From NCBI GenBank assembly GCA_018697195.1, contig CM031873.1, forward strand, positions 2,826,944-2,890,943: DNA of 64,000 nt, in the 5' to 3' direction. Below are positions 1 through 12,846 of the stretch, piece after piece. The first letter of the stretch is position 1; every line of letters begins with the position of its first letter. The notes beneath the pieces are model-generated. The model saw nothing but the letters and a program-made list of their open reading frames with translations, did not search any database and was not told the origin of the DNA. The position numbers and the translations under genes were made by a program. This stretch comes from Certhia americana. Taxonomy: Eukaryota; Chordata; Aves; Passeriformes; Certhiidae.

Positions 1-2592
1 ATCTGCTGCCTCTCTGCATCAATCCAGAGAGGAGGAAGCCTCTTTATCGCAGCTCTATGCCTCATGATGAAATAATTCAACTGGATTAAATCAGCTCTTC
101 GGGTGCATCAATCAAACTATTGTCCCTGGAGCAGGAAGTTTCCTCCTTAGCCTTCAGCCACCTCTGCCCTGACCCATATTCCAAGGACTTCCTTGGACAT
201 TTTGCTCACATCTATATTTTTGCATTTACTTACACAAGAAGTCATGTCCCGTGAGCAAGAGCAATAAAAAAAACCCAACTAATAAACAATAAAGTTAATA
301 AGTCTTAAAGTTATGCAAGACCTAATAGATACAGACTGAGATGCCTGGTGAGATTTACATTAGAAGCAACTTATAGCTTGCTGAGATTTCCTCCAAGTAG
401 GGTGCTGAACAAAGCATTTGGGCATTTTGGAGTTACCACTAAGCATCAACCTGAATGGAAATCTCACTCAGAAAGCCACATATTCAAAAAAAATGTTGAT
501 GCCCAGTAAGACTTCAGCAGAATCAGATGCTGAATCTCTCTCTAAGGCAGCACTGGAGCAAGACACCAGTACACTGTCCATGTGATTTCCCAGCTTGAGC
601 CTGTGGGTAAGAACTGGGAAACTCAGGGAGTAGAAAAACTAACAACAAGGACTCTAGTTCTTTGCTACAAATCAATAGTAGCATTGGGGTGTCCAAAGGA
701 GAAGCTTTTTATCTTAAACTCCTTTGTTGCTGTGGGCATGACAGCAACATCCACATCCCACGTTATGGCTCGTTTGCTGTGCTTTGAGAGATCAAAAATC
801 AGACTAGTCAGGAACAGTTTTCCCCTCCATTTTTGACCTTTGGGGCTTCTGCTAGGCCCACAGGATGAGTCTGGGGGTGTCAGTGTGATCTGCTTGTTCA
901 ACAGGGCTCTTAGAGGTAGGGAAAAAGCACAGGGGCAGCATTTTCCCTGGAAATTTTGCACCCAAAGGTACTTGTGTCATCCAAGCAGGAAAAAAGGCCT
1001 TTTCCCCAAAATCAGTCCAGAACTATCAAGGTGCCCTCCCACCCCTCACTAGCCCCTATCTGAACTCACACCATGGAATCTGTTGTTTCTCTTTGGCAGA
1101 AATGTGGTGCAAGGGGACTCTGGGGGAGGGAAGCAAAAGCGATCAGAAAGGATCAGCTGCTGGGCTGTGTGGGATTTGGAATCTGTACGTGAATTTCACA
1201 GTAACAAAATAGGCTTTCCATAGCATTATTTACACTCCTGATGCAGAGATAAACCACCACTTCCTTGCATTACCCTCTTCCAAGTGAGAGCAGTGAGAAA
1301 CATGGCAAAAAAGCATTCCCATTTAAATTCATGCTCTTTTTTCCCCCTCTCCCTCTCCCAAACACACATTTGCTTTGAGCCTCAGGTTAACAAAAACCAC
1401 AAAGCCCCACTTAGCCAAAACCACAACATTTTCCTTGATTTGGGGTCAAAACTGACAAGTTCTGCCTGTTTTCCTCTTGCAACCATCAGACTTCTCAGGT
1501 TCACTCTCAGAGCACCTCAGTAATGCTATGAAGTTCACAGACCTGGCACAAGTTTGGGATTTATTATTAAACCTGCCAGATTTCAGGGTTGATTTATGAC
1601 TCTTTCACAGGGCCCTGTTATCGAGTAGAGACAGGCCCTGCAGTGCATGCTGTGAGGCGTTCTCAGAGTTATAAACCAAAGCCAAGAGGGACCACTTAGA
1701 GCTGGTCTGCCCCACGTAGAAATGCAGAGCAGCCACCACCTACCGGGACCAGGGGTGTAGCTTTTAACAATGCTGCTGTATTTTCTGTTTCTGCAGCTTT
1801 CTGTGGTTTCTAGGGGCTCATGGCAGCTGAAGGGACACTGTGGAGTAAAGGAAAAGGCAGGGACACCTCGTGGTGCTCTTGATCTCTCATGGTTTGTCCT
1901 CTTTCTGTGGTGATGCTGAATGCTGCTGGAGCCACACAGGGAGGTGAAATTCTTCCTCTCACCACCGTGTGAGTTACAGAATTTCTCCCCTGGCCAGAGC
2001 ATTTCAGATTTGTCCACGGCCACAGCATTGCTTTCCCCTCTTCAGTTCAGAAGGATGACATCAGTTTGACATTCAGCAGTAAGGCTCATTTCCAGGTCCA
2101 CCCAGGACATCCCCAATATCCAGGGACCAGGCAGGATTCCTGCAGCATTTCACAAGCACTACTGCTTTTGGGTACCTCCCTTCTGCATCCAAAAGTCACA
2201 ACTTCAAGCACTTCCCCAGGATTATGAAAGTAGGGAAGGGCTCTGCACACACAGCCCCATCCTTGTAGACCTGTCTGCAGAGGGAGGCAGAAGAACAGAT
2301 AAATTTTTAAAAAACACCCCAAAAACCCACTCAGTATTTCTGTCACTATGACCCACAACAGCAACAAAAATTGGGACCAACTGACATTGTCCCAGGAGAT
2401 AAATCTCCATTTATGTGAGCTTCCAGAGGTCTTGGAGAGATTACAGAAAGTGTGGAGAGGAAATAGTAAAAAGCACACACAGGAAACCCTGACGTGGTGT
2501 CGCTAAGCCATATGGTCAACATAAAACATTTAATACTTTTGTTTGGATTTGCAATGTGACATTTATATTATTTTTATACATTTTATGAGCAT

Positions 2593-2622
2593 GTATATAA
2601 ATATATATATAGAGAGAGAGAA
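2593..2622 (+). repeat. Compound (TA)n(GA)n microsatellite
   Basis: Short TA repeats running directly into GA repeats inside an AT-rich stretch (about 2500-2660). Confidence 0.85.
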
Positions 2623-3223
2623 GATAAATATAATTTATTTATTTTACATTTTAAACTCCAAGGATGTCAAAGGCAATCTGCAGAGATGAAGGGCGATTTA
2701 CTGCCAAGGTTTCAGGAGCAGTCCCAGGGGCCCCGTTCACAGTTATAACAACACATTTTATCTCTGCACAGGCAGGAAGGGGGGGCACAGCGAGACCCAG
2801 GGGCGGAAGTCAGAGCTGGCAGTGAATCAGATGATGCATATTAGGGAGATAATAAGGAGAGATTAGACGTTTGGCAACTGCCCTGTGCTGTGTGCCCTCT
2901 GTTTGCGGAGCTCAGGTTGCCCCGCCAGGATTCCTCGCTGTTCCGCAGTGCCTCCGGGAGTTTAGTCTAAAAGCACATCCCGCCAGGAAAAGCTGCTGTG
3001 GCCAAGGCGCCTCGTGCTCCCTCTCCCCTTCCAGTTTCGGTGAAACTCTCATCTTCAGGAGCGGATCAGCACGGGACCAGTCGAGCACTTCAGTCCCAGC
3101 CCTTCACAACTTCCAAGGGCTCCAAGTGATGCACATCCAGCACTCCAAGTGGGTGGCAAGCCCAGCTGCCAAGTTCTCATTTTGAATAGTATCATTCCAG
3201 CACCAGGTTTCTTCTTTCTTTCC

Positions 3224-3249
3224 TTTTTTTTTTTTTTTTTTTTTTTTTT
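3224..3249 (+). repeat. Poly-T run (26 T)
   Basis: Uninterrupted T homopolymer preceded by a CTTTCTTTCC pyrimidine stretch. It could mark the reverse-complemented A-tail of an old insertion, but no element is recognisable beside it. Confidence 0.95.
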
Positions 3250-3732
3250 AGGCAAACAGCTTCACAGCAGACATGCAAAAGGGTTTGGCAGGAGCCATCA
3301 CCACCAGGTAGCTGCACTGCTTCTAACAGTGCAAGCTATTAATTTTAGAAAGGGGTCTTGGCCAACCCACACCTTTATTTAAAGGGCCTGGAGGTCCAAA
3401 GTAAGACTGTTTCCAGTTCAAAGTGGCTGGCACCAAGAAATTCTGAATTTGACAGCGCTGCTTAATAGAAAAGTAAAAATACAACCCATTCAAAGTTTTT
3501 TCTACATTTCCTTGTTCACCTGAAGACAATACAGCCAAAGCTTCATAAATTACTCAGATGAGCTCTGAATGTTGCATTTTATTTCTTTCACAGAAGGGTT
3601 TAAAAAAATTGAGCGGAGCAAGAATGGAAACCCCAAATATGAGGGATGCAGCCCAGATTGTGCAGCTCCAACCCTAATAAGCATCAGCAGATTGGGTATA
3701 ACTCACAGACAAAAAAACCCTTCACAGAAGGG

Positions 3733-3835
3733 TTTAAGGAACCTTAAAGATCATGCAGTTCCACCTCCAGCCATGGGCAGGTACACCTTCCACTGGACTG
3801 GGTTGCTCCGAGCCCTGTCCAACCTGGAACACATC
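3733..3835 (-). mobile_element. CR1 LINE 3' fragment (antisense)
   Basis: The plus strand reads as the reverse complement of a CR1 3' tail. It has CCTTAAAGATCAT, then GCCATGGGCAGG, then ACACCTTCCACTGGAC, then a TTGCTCCGAGCCCTGTCCAACCTGG block. About 100 bp remain and the family-typical tail octamers are missing or decayed. Non-coding. Confidence 0.8.
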
Positions 3836-6800
3836 CATAGATGTGGCATGCACAGCATTGTTCAGTTCTTTGTACAGCAAGTCTCAGTCCTGGCTCTCTA
3901 TAAAACTTCATAAACTCCAAAGGAACAGCACTTGACTCTAAAAAAAGCATTTGCTTACCACAGTGACTCACTGTTTTCATTCCAGTAAATGGTCACAAAC
4001 CTATTAGGTTTTGCAGATGCTCCCCGTAATCTTGCAAGCATCACTCTGCCTTTTTTGCTTTGGCACTTGAAGGTTTCTGGCAGCACACCACAGTGCCACG
4101 TGCTCAGGAGGGACCAGCTAAACCCATCAGTGGTAACAGACCTGTGGTAACTGTGGGAGCAAGAAAAATATTGTCCCTCCTCCACCACCAGGTCTGTCCA
4201 CTTAGTTGTCTGCAGTTAGAACCTTAATTAAGTCAGGTACAGCTGCAGGAGTAAAAGCAATGAATCAGCAGCTCCTCTTTGCCACCAAACAATTTCCCAG
4301 CACAGAGCAACAAGTGTGGGAGGCACACAAGAGAAAAAAAACCAAAACAACTATTTTTAGTAATGATTTTTTTTTAGGTGGTATGACCCCAACTGCCCAA
4401 AACAGGAGAGTGATCAGCACCACCATCTCCAGCAGCTCAGCTGGGTCTCTCTAATACGTGTGCTAAAGCTTCTGTAGGAGATGCCAAATCCAAGAGGTAA
4501 ATTTTTTTTGGCCAGTGTTGGAAGCAAATATAATTAGATGACTGGAATAGGCACTTTTGGACCTAAATAGCACAAAACTATGAAAATGCTCAGGTTTCCA
4601 CTTAAACATGTGCTTTGCTCACTAGTTCTAATTTAGACAGATACAAGGCTAACACTATTTAAACACCTTTTAGAAATGAGTAATAACACGTTTCTTTTTA
4701 GTTCTCTAGCTGTACAGCCTAATGAACGAGTTTTGTCCCAAATATATCCACATTCTCATCTGTTCTGTGTATTAATTCTCAAAAGGAGCTTCAGTAGAGG
4801 ATTTTTTATCTATGCATTCATCAGTTCTAACTCCCTTGTGAGGTTATTTCTGAAGTTTTTAATAAAAAAAGACTTTTGATTCTTGGGGTCATGTTGCAAA
4901 TTGTATCTTCACTAATCTAGCAGAGGTCAAAAAACAAGTTGAAGCCAAAGAACTTCTCTGACTCCTTAGCACACGTGTGTCTCAAGGCTTTTTAAAATAC
5001 ACAGTCCTGATGTTATAAATAGAGCATTCTTCTCAAAGGTCAAAAGCTTTCAACGTCCAGGAAAACAACATTTTCTTTCTCTTGGTAATTATTATCTGGT
5101 TTTTTCTCCTCAGAATAAGGGTGCACTAAACTGGGACAGGAGTTGCTCTCAGGGGCACAATTTCAACCCATCTATTTTTACACTGTCAGATAGGTAACAT
5201 GAACATCAGTGTCATTTCCTTTGTCAGGCACTTCAGCAGGGCAGCACTGAGAACAGCAACCAGACACTAGCACAAGAAGAGAAGAAGAGCCTAAAAAGTC
5301 AGAAGTGAAGAGGAATAGTTTTTCACTAAACCGTCTTCAAGGACATGAGCGTGGGAAGGCACCATGGTAGGGTAAATCCCGTGCTTGAGGCTGTGATCAG
5401 TTCTCTTACATTAAAAAGGTGCTTGAACATGTAGAAAACTGCTCACGGGAATTTGAAGAAGTAAAATCTGCTGAGTAACTGCACAAAGACAACAAACTAT
5501 GTGAAGAGAAATCCAAGATGTCAGCTGGTAGTTGAGGTGTGGCGAGACCAAGGGATTCTCTGAAAAGGGGTTTTTCCACACAATGGACACGTATTCATTG
5601 CCTTCTTTCTTCTCCAGGTGCAAGAACCCCTCTTCCACCTCCAATACTTGTCCATTTCCTTGGAAACTGATGAAAAGAGCAGCCTCAGTCAATTCTCTAA
5701 TTGGCCTTATTCGGGAGTGATCTCACACAGCAACTCATGTCTCTACATGCAGGATCTCTCCTTGCTGGTGAGGTGGAACTTTGCATGGAGACAACTCTGG
5801 TGAACACAGCCCCAGGTTCTGCCTGGAGGGCTGTAGGATGAACAAGATGATGCATTTGCGTCGTGCACAAATCCAGGTTTTATTAAAAAAAAAAATTAGT
5901 TCTTCCAGGGATTAGATCTGCAAACAGCACCTGCACTGTCCAGAGATTGTTTTAGCTTCTACTCCTGGACTGGCTTGTTTTCAAAACACTTCATGGAATT
6001 CTGTCATGGTTTGGTTGTAGTCTCTGAATTTGACCTAAAATAAGGGAATCCAAATCAGGTAAGAGGTGCCATCTCCTTTTAGGTTACTACCACTTCTCTG
6101 TCAGGCTAAGCTTGACATGACTGATGAGGGTGGTGGGATCTCTGAAATCAGAACAGCATGTGCACTCTTGTAAAAGAGCACTTCAAAAAGAGGACACCAT
6201 AGGTTTAACTGAGGGACACCTTACTGTGCTGACTCTTGAGTTTACTTGAGGCTTAAAAAATGTCTCCTTTGGAGCAGCCTGGGAACGTTTAACTGTTTGT
6301 AGGACCTCAGCTTTTGAGGAGCTGCTCTACAATTGATATGTACAAGCTTCCTCCAAGCTTTTCTGTTTCTGTACTGATGCCAGGAAATTAAAAGGGTGTT
6401 GAGTGGTGCTGGGCCTCTAGAGGGGTCATTAATATCATGTGCAGTGCTGGAGTGGTTTTCACTGCCTCAAACCATCCTAGCCTGCTGATGAGCAGGCAGG
6501 GGTCAGAGGAAGTTGCTGTGGTCACAGAAACACATCCTTTGGGGTCTATCCTTCCTCTCCTTTCTTCAAGACACGTTGCAGATCTTGGCCAAGCCCAAAG
6601 CCATTTTTCCAACCTCCTGAGAAGCACTCCCCCAGCTGCAGTGCCCACCACCAAGAGTGCTTTGGAAGTGCAGTAGCAGTGCAAGGACTGCATGTGTGGA
6701 GCTCTCCTGGCAGAGCCCTTGGCAATGTGTGCCACGTGTGAATTTCACCAGTCCCAAGAGCAGAGCTCATTATTCATACACACACCTACCTCCTTTCACA

Positions 6801-7436
6801 TGCTCAGACAACTTCCCCCAAAAGCACTGTCAGCTTTACACAACCTCAGCAGCTCAGTTGTTTCACAAAAGTTAACACCCAAGGGCAATGTGGATGTTGC
6901 ACCTTGAATATTAGGGAAGTGAGAGGGTGAGGGGCTTTTCCCAACCCTCCTCCTGCACCCATTCTCCTCTGGCCAGTCCCTCCAGTGAAAAACTATCTCA
7001 GCTGGCCAAGGGAATGGCTCCCAGGCTTAGAGATGGTCCCTGTGCTGGAGGCAGCAGTATCCATCCCCAGCATTGCTTTTGCCAAGGGTCACCTCAGTGA
7101 GGTCTTTCCCAACTACATTCTTGCACTGGCACAACAGCCATGGCAGCTGTGTCACCACCAGTGCCACCAGGCATGGCAGAGGGAAGGGGTGGCACCTGCC
7201 TCTTGAGAACCTCAGGACAAAAGCCATGAGCAGCCAACTCTATACAGGTGTAGGGGTGGGATAAAAACCAGACAGAGCTCAAGAGGACCTGCCAGAGCAA
7301 AGCCAGACCTTCTGCCAGAATATCCCTACAAGCAACTCAACTCATCCCAGAGGACAAGCTTCAGTCTAAGGGCAGGGTGAATCTCACCCTGGGGATTCTG
7401 CCTCTGTGCTCAGGTGAGAGAGACCTCACCTGCAGA
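3836..7436. other. Non-coding, no gene seen
   Basis: Ordinary intergenic-type sequence. No frame has family-like composition, and no repeat body was recognised apart from short A and T runs (for example near 5884). Confidence 0.55.
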
Positions 7437-7922
7437 GCTGCCCCAGCACAGGCAGGAGCTGGAGAGAGCCCAGAGGAGGCACCAGGATGAGCAGAGGAAT
7501 GGAGCAGCTGTGCTGGGAGGAAAGGCTGGAAGAGCTAGGATTGTTCAACTGGAGAGGAGAAGGCTTTGGAGTGCCCAAATTGCAACCTTCCAGCATCTGA
7601 AGGGAGCCTACAGGAAAAATGAAGAGACACTCTTTACAAGAGCCTGAAGTGACAGGACAAGGGGAATGGCTTCAACCTGACAGAGAGTAGGTTTAGGTCA
7701 GATATCAGGAAAAAATTATTTAATGTGAGAGTGGGGAGGTCCTGGCACAGGGTGCCCAAAGCAGCTGTAGCTGCTCCATCCCTGGAAGTGTCCAAGGCCA
7801 GGCTGGATGGGGTTTGGAGCACCCTGGGATGGTGGAAAGTGTCCCTGCCCATGGCAGTGAGTGGAACAAGGTGATCTTAAAGTCCCTTCCAACCCAAACC
7901 TCCCTGGGATTCCGTGACAGTG
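7437..7922 (+). mobile_element. CR1 LINE 3' end (sense)
   Basis: The sequence follows the CR1 sense-strand 3' region in order. A GGAGCTGGAGAGAGCCCAGAGG block comes first. GGAAAGGCTGGAAGAGCT and TTGTTCAACTGGAGAGGAGAAGG follow. Then come a TTTAGGTCAGATATCAGG block, a CCTGGAAGTGTCCAAGGCCAGGCTGGATGG-type block and a terminal CTTCCAACCCA motif with a decayed GATTCCGTGA octamer. About 485 bp remain, 5'-truncated as usual for CR1. The short frames inside it are not genes. Confidence 0.88.
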
Positions 7923-9773
7923 GTGTCCATCCCCTACCACCCACAGATAGACTGCACTCCGTCCAAATCTTATTTGTCTCCTCTGCTCAGCACTGACAGC
8001 ACCCGTGTCAGCACCACATCACCCAGCTCACAAGGACGTGTGACACTGTGACATGGGGTCAGATAAAATCTAGTAGTTAATTCCTCCTTGAGACTTACAT
8101 ATCTATAGCATTTTCTCCACCAAAAGACTGCCAAACCCACAGAGTCTCTCCCTGGCATTATATCCCTCAGTAGCCTGACCTTTCTGCGTGAGTGGAAAAA
8201 AAACCAAACTGAAAATCCACCTTCCCCCCTTTTCCAAGCAGCAAGTCCAACAGGAGATCAAGGCACACAGTAATTTAACCCATAGAATAATAAAAGTCAA
8301 TGAGAACAGTGTGCTGCTGACAAGGGAGTTGTGCCATGCTGAGGAAGGCTCAGGCAAGCCAAGAGTTATTCCCTGGAGCTGAAGAGACCAAACAGAGCAG
8401 GGGCAGAGGGAGCTCTTGTTTAAGAAAGTTCTAATTCTTGAAGAGGACCCATGGATTAAACCACAAAGTCAGCAGTATGAATATTTATGGAGCCAAACTC
8501 AGCAAGCCCACACCCCATGAAATTTTCCACAGGCTTTAATAGGTGCTTTGCCTTATTTTTGGTAGAAACCCCTTACCACCATGCCATTCCTCACTGTGGA
8601 GTGTGGTTGCCTTCTCCACTGTGTGGACACTGGTCCTTGTATCTGGAGCAGCTTCAACTCTTTATGCCCATCAATTCTCCTTTTTGAGCTTCCGTCAGAC
8701 ACAGCTTGTATAGGTGGGCAAAGACTTTTGGAATCTCCAGATGGAGAGCAAGAAGTAAACAGAGTGCAGTGTAGAAGGTGGCAGGTCCAAGTTGATGGTC
8801 CTTCTTGTGTTTGCTTAGAAAAATTCTTGGTTTGTTCCCAGCTGGGAACAATTTGTCATCACCCAAAATGCAATGAAATGAGAATAGCTACATAAACCCA
8901 AACCCTCCCACCATCAAATGGAGAAGAAAATCAAATTGCAGGACAGAGTCAAAAACAACTTCCCAATTGGCCAAGATGACAGCCCAGTCCCCACATCCAG
9001 CAGAGGAATCCTCTCAGCCACCCATGCTCATTCCACATGAACTTCTCATCTGAAAGAGGAGGGAAGGAAGTGACAGCTCCACAGCTGCCAGCTAAGGGCT
9101 AATGGGTTTAATGATCCACCTTTAATATTGCGCATGGAAAAAAAAGCAAAGTTTTCCTTGGCCTGCCACACATCCCAGGAGATTTCACTGCTGCATCCCT
9201 TTCCTTCCTCCTCCAGCCTCCGCACCGTAGAGCCAAGAACGCGGTGAACGGAGCGAGCAGCGAGCCTGGAATGACAGCCCCTGGCCAAAGGACAACAATC
9301 TGACCGAGAGCTCATCAGCACACATTCCTCAGGCTGCAGAAACAGCTGGGGCTTTCCGAGGCTGCTCTGGGAGTCCTCCCATTTGGCAGAGGCAAGCCAG
9401 GGCTGGTGTGAGGGCTCACCACAAAGGTGGGCTGCTGGGCTGAAGTGCCCAATGCAATCGCTGCACGTGTGCTGCAGCCCAGCCCCACCTCCCATGTTCT
9501 GATGGAAGGGTGGAAGCAGAAGCACCCAAAGAAAACCAGCTCCAAGTTTGGGTCTGACCTTATGAACTGGACAAAGTTGTCTCCTGTTCCTCCCTCACAG
9601 GAGGAGAGGAAGGTGCTCAGCACAGCTTCTGTGGCCACGCCACTGTTCGCAGCAAACAATGATCAGGGTTAGGTTCCTGGGATTGGATTCAGCAGAAGAA
9701 GCAACCAGCCCAAAGCTGAACCAGCCAGACTCAAGCCAACCCTCTATTGAGGTTCAAAAACATCAAGCTAACT

Positions 9774-9775
<2 letters not shown>

Positions 9776-9804
<29 letters not shown>
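9776..9804 (+). repeat. Poly-T run (29 T)
   Basis: Uninterrupted T homopolymer in otherwise ordinary sequence. No adjacent retroposon body could be identified. Confidence 0.95.
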
Positions 9805-9806
<2 letters not shown>

Positions 9807-11983
9807 TTCAGCATTTCTGCATTTTGTTGGCTTTGGCAGGTACCCAAAGCCATAATGCTACAAGAGGAGCTGATCTCTTCATGCTGCATCCTGGCAAAAC
9901 CAAGGAGCAGTGGAAACCTCATACAAATTTGCTTCTAATTTTGTGAAGCTTCCAGATCTCAGTCTGGACCAAGAACTTCTAATGAGTTTGGATAAACTCT
10001 GGATAATCCTCTGAACTTTCCAATGTCTCAGGAAAACAGAATCAAATATACTATCTGGGACTTGGAAAGGTGCTTCAGAGTTCAGTGCTCCTGGATCAGC
10101 ACAAGTATTAGAGATGCAATAACTACTGCACGCCCATGACTTTCTTTGAAATTGAAAGAAAGAAAAAAAAAAAGCTATAGAAAGAAAAAAAGCCCCACAC
10201 GCATTGTTACTAAACTTATGGGAAAGAAAGGCAACCCCAATTCTCTCATTATATACCAGCCTAAACCTGCAGGGGAGTTCACCAAGGCACACCAGAAACG
10301 TCAAAACACATTTATCTATCAGGTTTAAAGAAGGAAAAGGATGAATGACAGCTCCTTTCTTAAAAGGGGAAGAAAAGAAACATTAACTCCTGGTGTTAAA
10401 ATGCTGTAAAACTGGCTTTTGACTCAGCACAGCATAATGCTGCTTGTAAATGGGGTAATTGGTTTGTGTGAGGTCATGAAATGGAGCATGCCTGTTCCTG
10501 CCCATCCCCTGAAGCACAGTCAGCTGCAGGAGAGCACAATACTTGCACAGCACAGGTGAGGGTGAAAAGACTCATGCAACCCATCAATCAGGGATAAAAT
10601 ACATTAATAAATTTAAGTGTGTGAAGAGCTAAATATCTGAAAATTTGAGACTCCCTTACCCCTGGAGGTGACACCGTGCTTTCTGTCCCTCTTTCCATCC
10701 CTTTTCAGCACTTGTCATCAGCAAGTGCACGCAGTCCCCTTTTGCTGTGCCACCTTTCTGAGTCAGGGTCCTTAACAGACCCAGACCCAAGCAGAGCTGA
10801 GCAATCCTGTACAAGCAGATGTTGGAGGGGTGGCAAGGCACTGAGAATGAAACACACAACGTGATTCCAACATCCAGACACCAGGAGAGCTGCTGGAATC
10901 CCTTCTGTTTATGTTTCCAGACATCTCCATCAAGCAGGGGGTAATTAAACACTACAGCAATTGGGTGATAGAATGATTTATTTTCAAAGCACCCTCACAG
11001 CCTGGGGCTTTGGGAAGCACATAGAGACACAAATGTTTCTCCAAAGAGGAAAGAGAGCAGAGCACTCCATGAAACCCTGACTGAGGGCAGGCAGAGGTAC
11101 AGGAAGGAGGGGTGAGCAGCAGGCCTGCATGGAAAAGTGATGCAGCTCCTTATTTCACTGTCAGCTCAGGCTCTTTAATCTTTGCAGGGTTTGTTTATGA
11201 GTTCAGAGAGAAGAAGGGAGTGGTGCCAAAAAATGTGAAAAGAAAATGAAATTACATATTTGTTTGAATATGAAATTCCCACTTGGAAAGCTAAGTCCAG
11301 CACACAGAAAAGGAATCACAGAGACCACAAGCACAGATCAGTGGACAAAAATGAAAGAGCCAAACCAAGATGGAAAAACCTGCCCAGGGTCACCATGGCT
11401 GGGCTAGAGGTGAGAGAGGTTTTTCCAAGCTTCTGTCTATTTATCAGTTGCACTTCCCCAAAAATTACTGTTCCCTGGGTTCCCTGGTTTTAAGAGAGAA
11501 GAGAGCAAGGGGAAACATGGAATTTCTCGAACATAAGAGAGCTGTGACAAGCAACAAGACTTGTTCCAAAAGGGACAAACAACAGGGGCGAAGGCTGCCA
11601 GGTGTGGCTACAAGGGTGACAGAAGAAGGATGTTGAAAAAGGCATTTCTACCTCCACAGTGTTGAAAAGCAGAGGTCCAAACCCATGAATGGCATAGGAC
11701 CATTTGGCTTCAGGAACCTAGGTGGTGCCTGAAATTCTTTTTTGGTCTTTCTCGTCCTGAGTCCCTTCCCAGTAAAATCATGGAAGAAGTAAAGAAAGAG
11801 AGCAGCCTGACCATTTGAAATACACAGAGCACCAAAGGCATCCTGTCCTGCCATAAAGGTCAGGAGAGCAGATCCTTGAAGCCAAGGACCATGGGAATTC
11901 AGCTTTACAACCAGTCCCGCTTCAGTCCATTTATTTTACATGTTTATTTAACATCTACATGAATCAAGGCAATATTATTTCAT

Positions 11984-12035
11984 TAAAAAAAAAATAAAAG
12001 AAGAAGAAGAAAAAAAAAAAGGAAAAAAAAGAAAA
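11984..12035 (+). repeat. A-rich low-complexity tract
   Basis: Stretch of A with interspersed G and T (AAATAAAAGAAGAAGAAG then two A-runs). Low complexity, no function visible. Confidence 0.9.
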
Positions 12036-12689
12036 CTTGGCTTCACTTATTCAAACATTTGGACAAGGAAGGAAGAAAGCCATGCTCAGGATTTGGCTGG
12101 GTGGAAGAATAGGAATATGCAGTTATTACCCTGTTGTCAGTGGTTCAAAACCAGCCTGGTTGGAGGAATTGATGTAATTTTTATCTGGTGGTTGTTGGAG
12201 TAGCCTCCCCAAAAGAAGTCATGGCCTCAGCTCAGATCCAAGCAGATATGAGTCCTGCAAGGACAGGGAGCAGGACAATGCCTTAGTTTTTCCGGGAGAA
12301 CAAGAGAAACTATGGACTTTCTGTAGGCTTGAGTGTCCCAGTGAGAGGGTGTTCACAGCTCTTACAGAGCCCAAACGCACTAAAAGAAAAGTCAGACCTT
12401 CCCTGAACCTATCCAGACCCACCAGGCTCTTACTTTCCTGGCACCTCCCAAAACATGTCAGTGCCCAGAATAACCACCCAGAGCAAAGGCAGGCCAGGGA
12501 AACACTGCTAGAAGCTGGAGAATAATACCAGCAGCACGAGGTCATAAACTAGAGCTGCCAAGGCATCAAAACAAGCAAGGGTTGTTTTGTTATTCCCCCC
12601 ATTCCCCTCCTCTCCTGAGAATAACATTAAACACCAAGGCAGCTGCAGAAGCCATATTTTTCTAGGCAATTCCCAAAGCTGCTACCATG

Positions 12690-12846
12690 TCTTGCCTTTA
12701 AATCAAGGCTGGATGGGTTTTTGGAAGATGTGCTGTTGTCAAATGCAAGTTATTGGGTTCAATAAGGGTTGAAATTCTCTGGCCTGTGCTATACAGGAGG
12801 TCACAGCCTGGATGATTTAAAGTCTTTTTTGGTTCCAAAATCTATG
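12690..12846 (+). mobile_element. Ancient CR1-like LINE 3' end (sense)
   Basis: The sequence reads AAGGCTGGATGGGTTTTTGG, later a CTGGCCTGTGCTATACAGGAGGTCA block, then TGGATGATTTAAAG and AAAATCTATGG. The CTGGCCTGTGNTATACAGGAGGTCA motif with an AAAATCTATGA-type tail is typical of older CR1 subfamilies shared by birds, turtles and crocodilians. It is more diverged than the other CR1 copies here. Confidence 0.7.

Larger units (their letters stand above)
1..3732. other. Non-coding, no gene seen
   Basis: Only short chance frames occur. The stretch contains an AT-rich block with a microsatellite (about 2500-2660) and a poly-T run. A 17-bp segment, TTCACAGAAGGGTTTAA, appears at about 3589 and again at 3721, the second copy beside a CR1 fragment. 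Confidence 0.6.
7923..12689. other. Non-coding, with one small CpG cluster
   Basis: No gene is supported. A cluster of six to seven CpGs within about 55 bp lies at 9215-9268, conspicuous in CpG-poor surroundings. The longest frame (9046-9525, minus, 159 codons) spans it but shows no recognisable domain. Confidence 0.55.

Noticed and set aside
9046..9525. 159-codon minus-strand frame
   Set aside because: No recognisable domain, overlapped by other frames, and no splice or translation context to support it.
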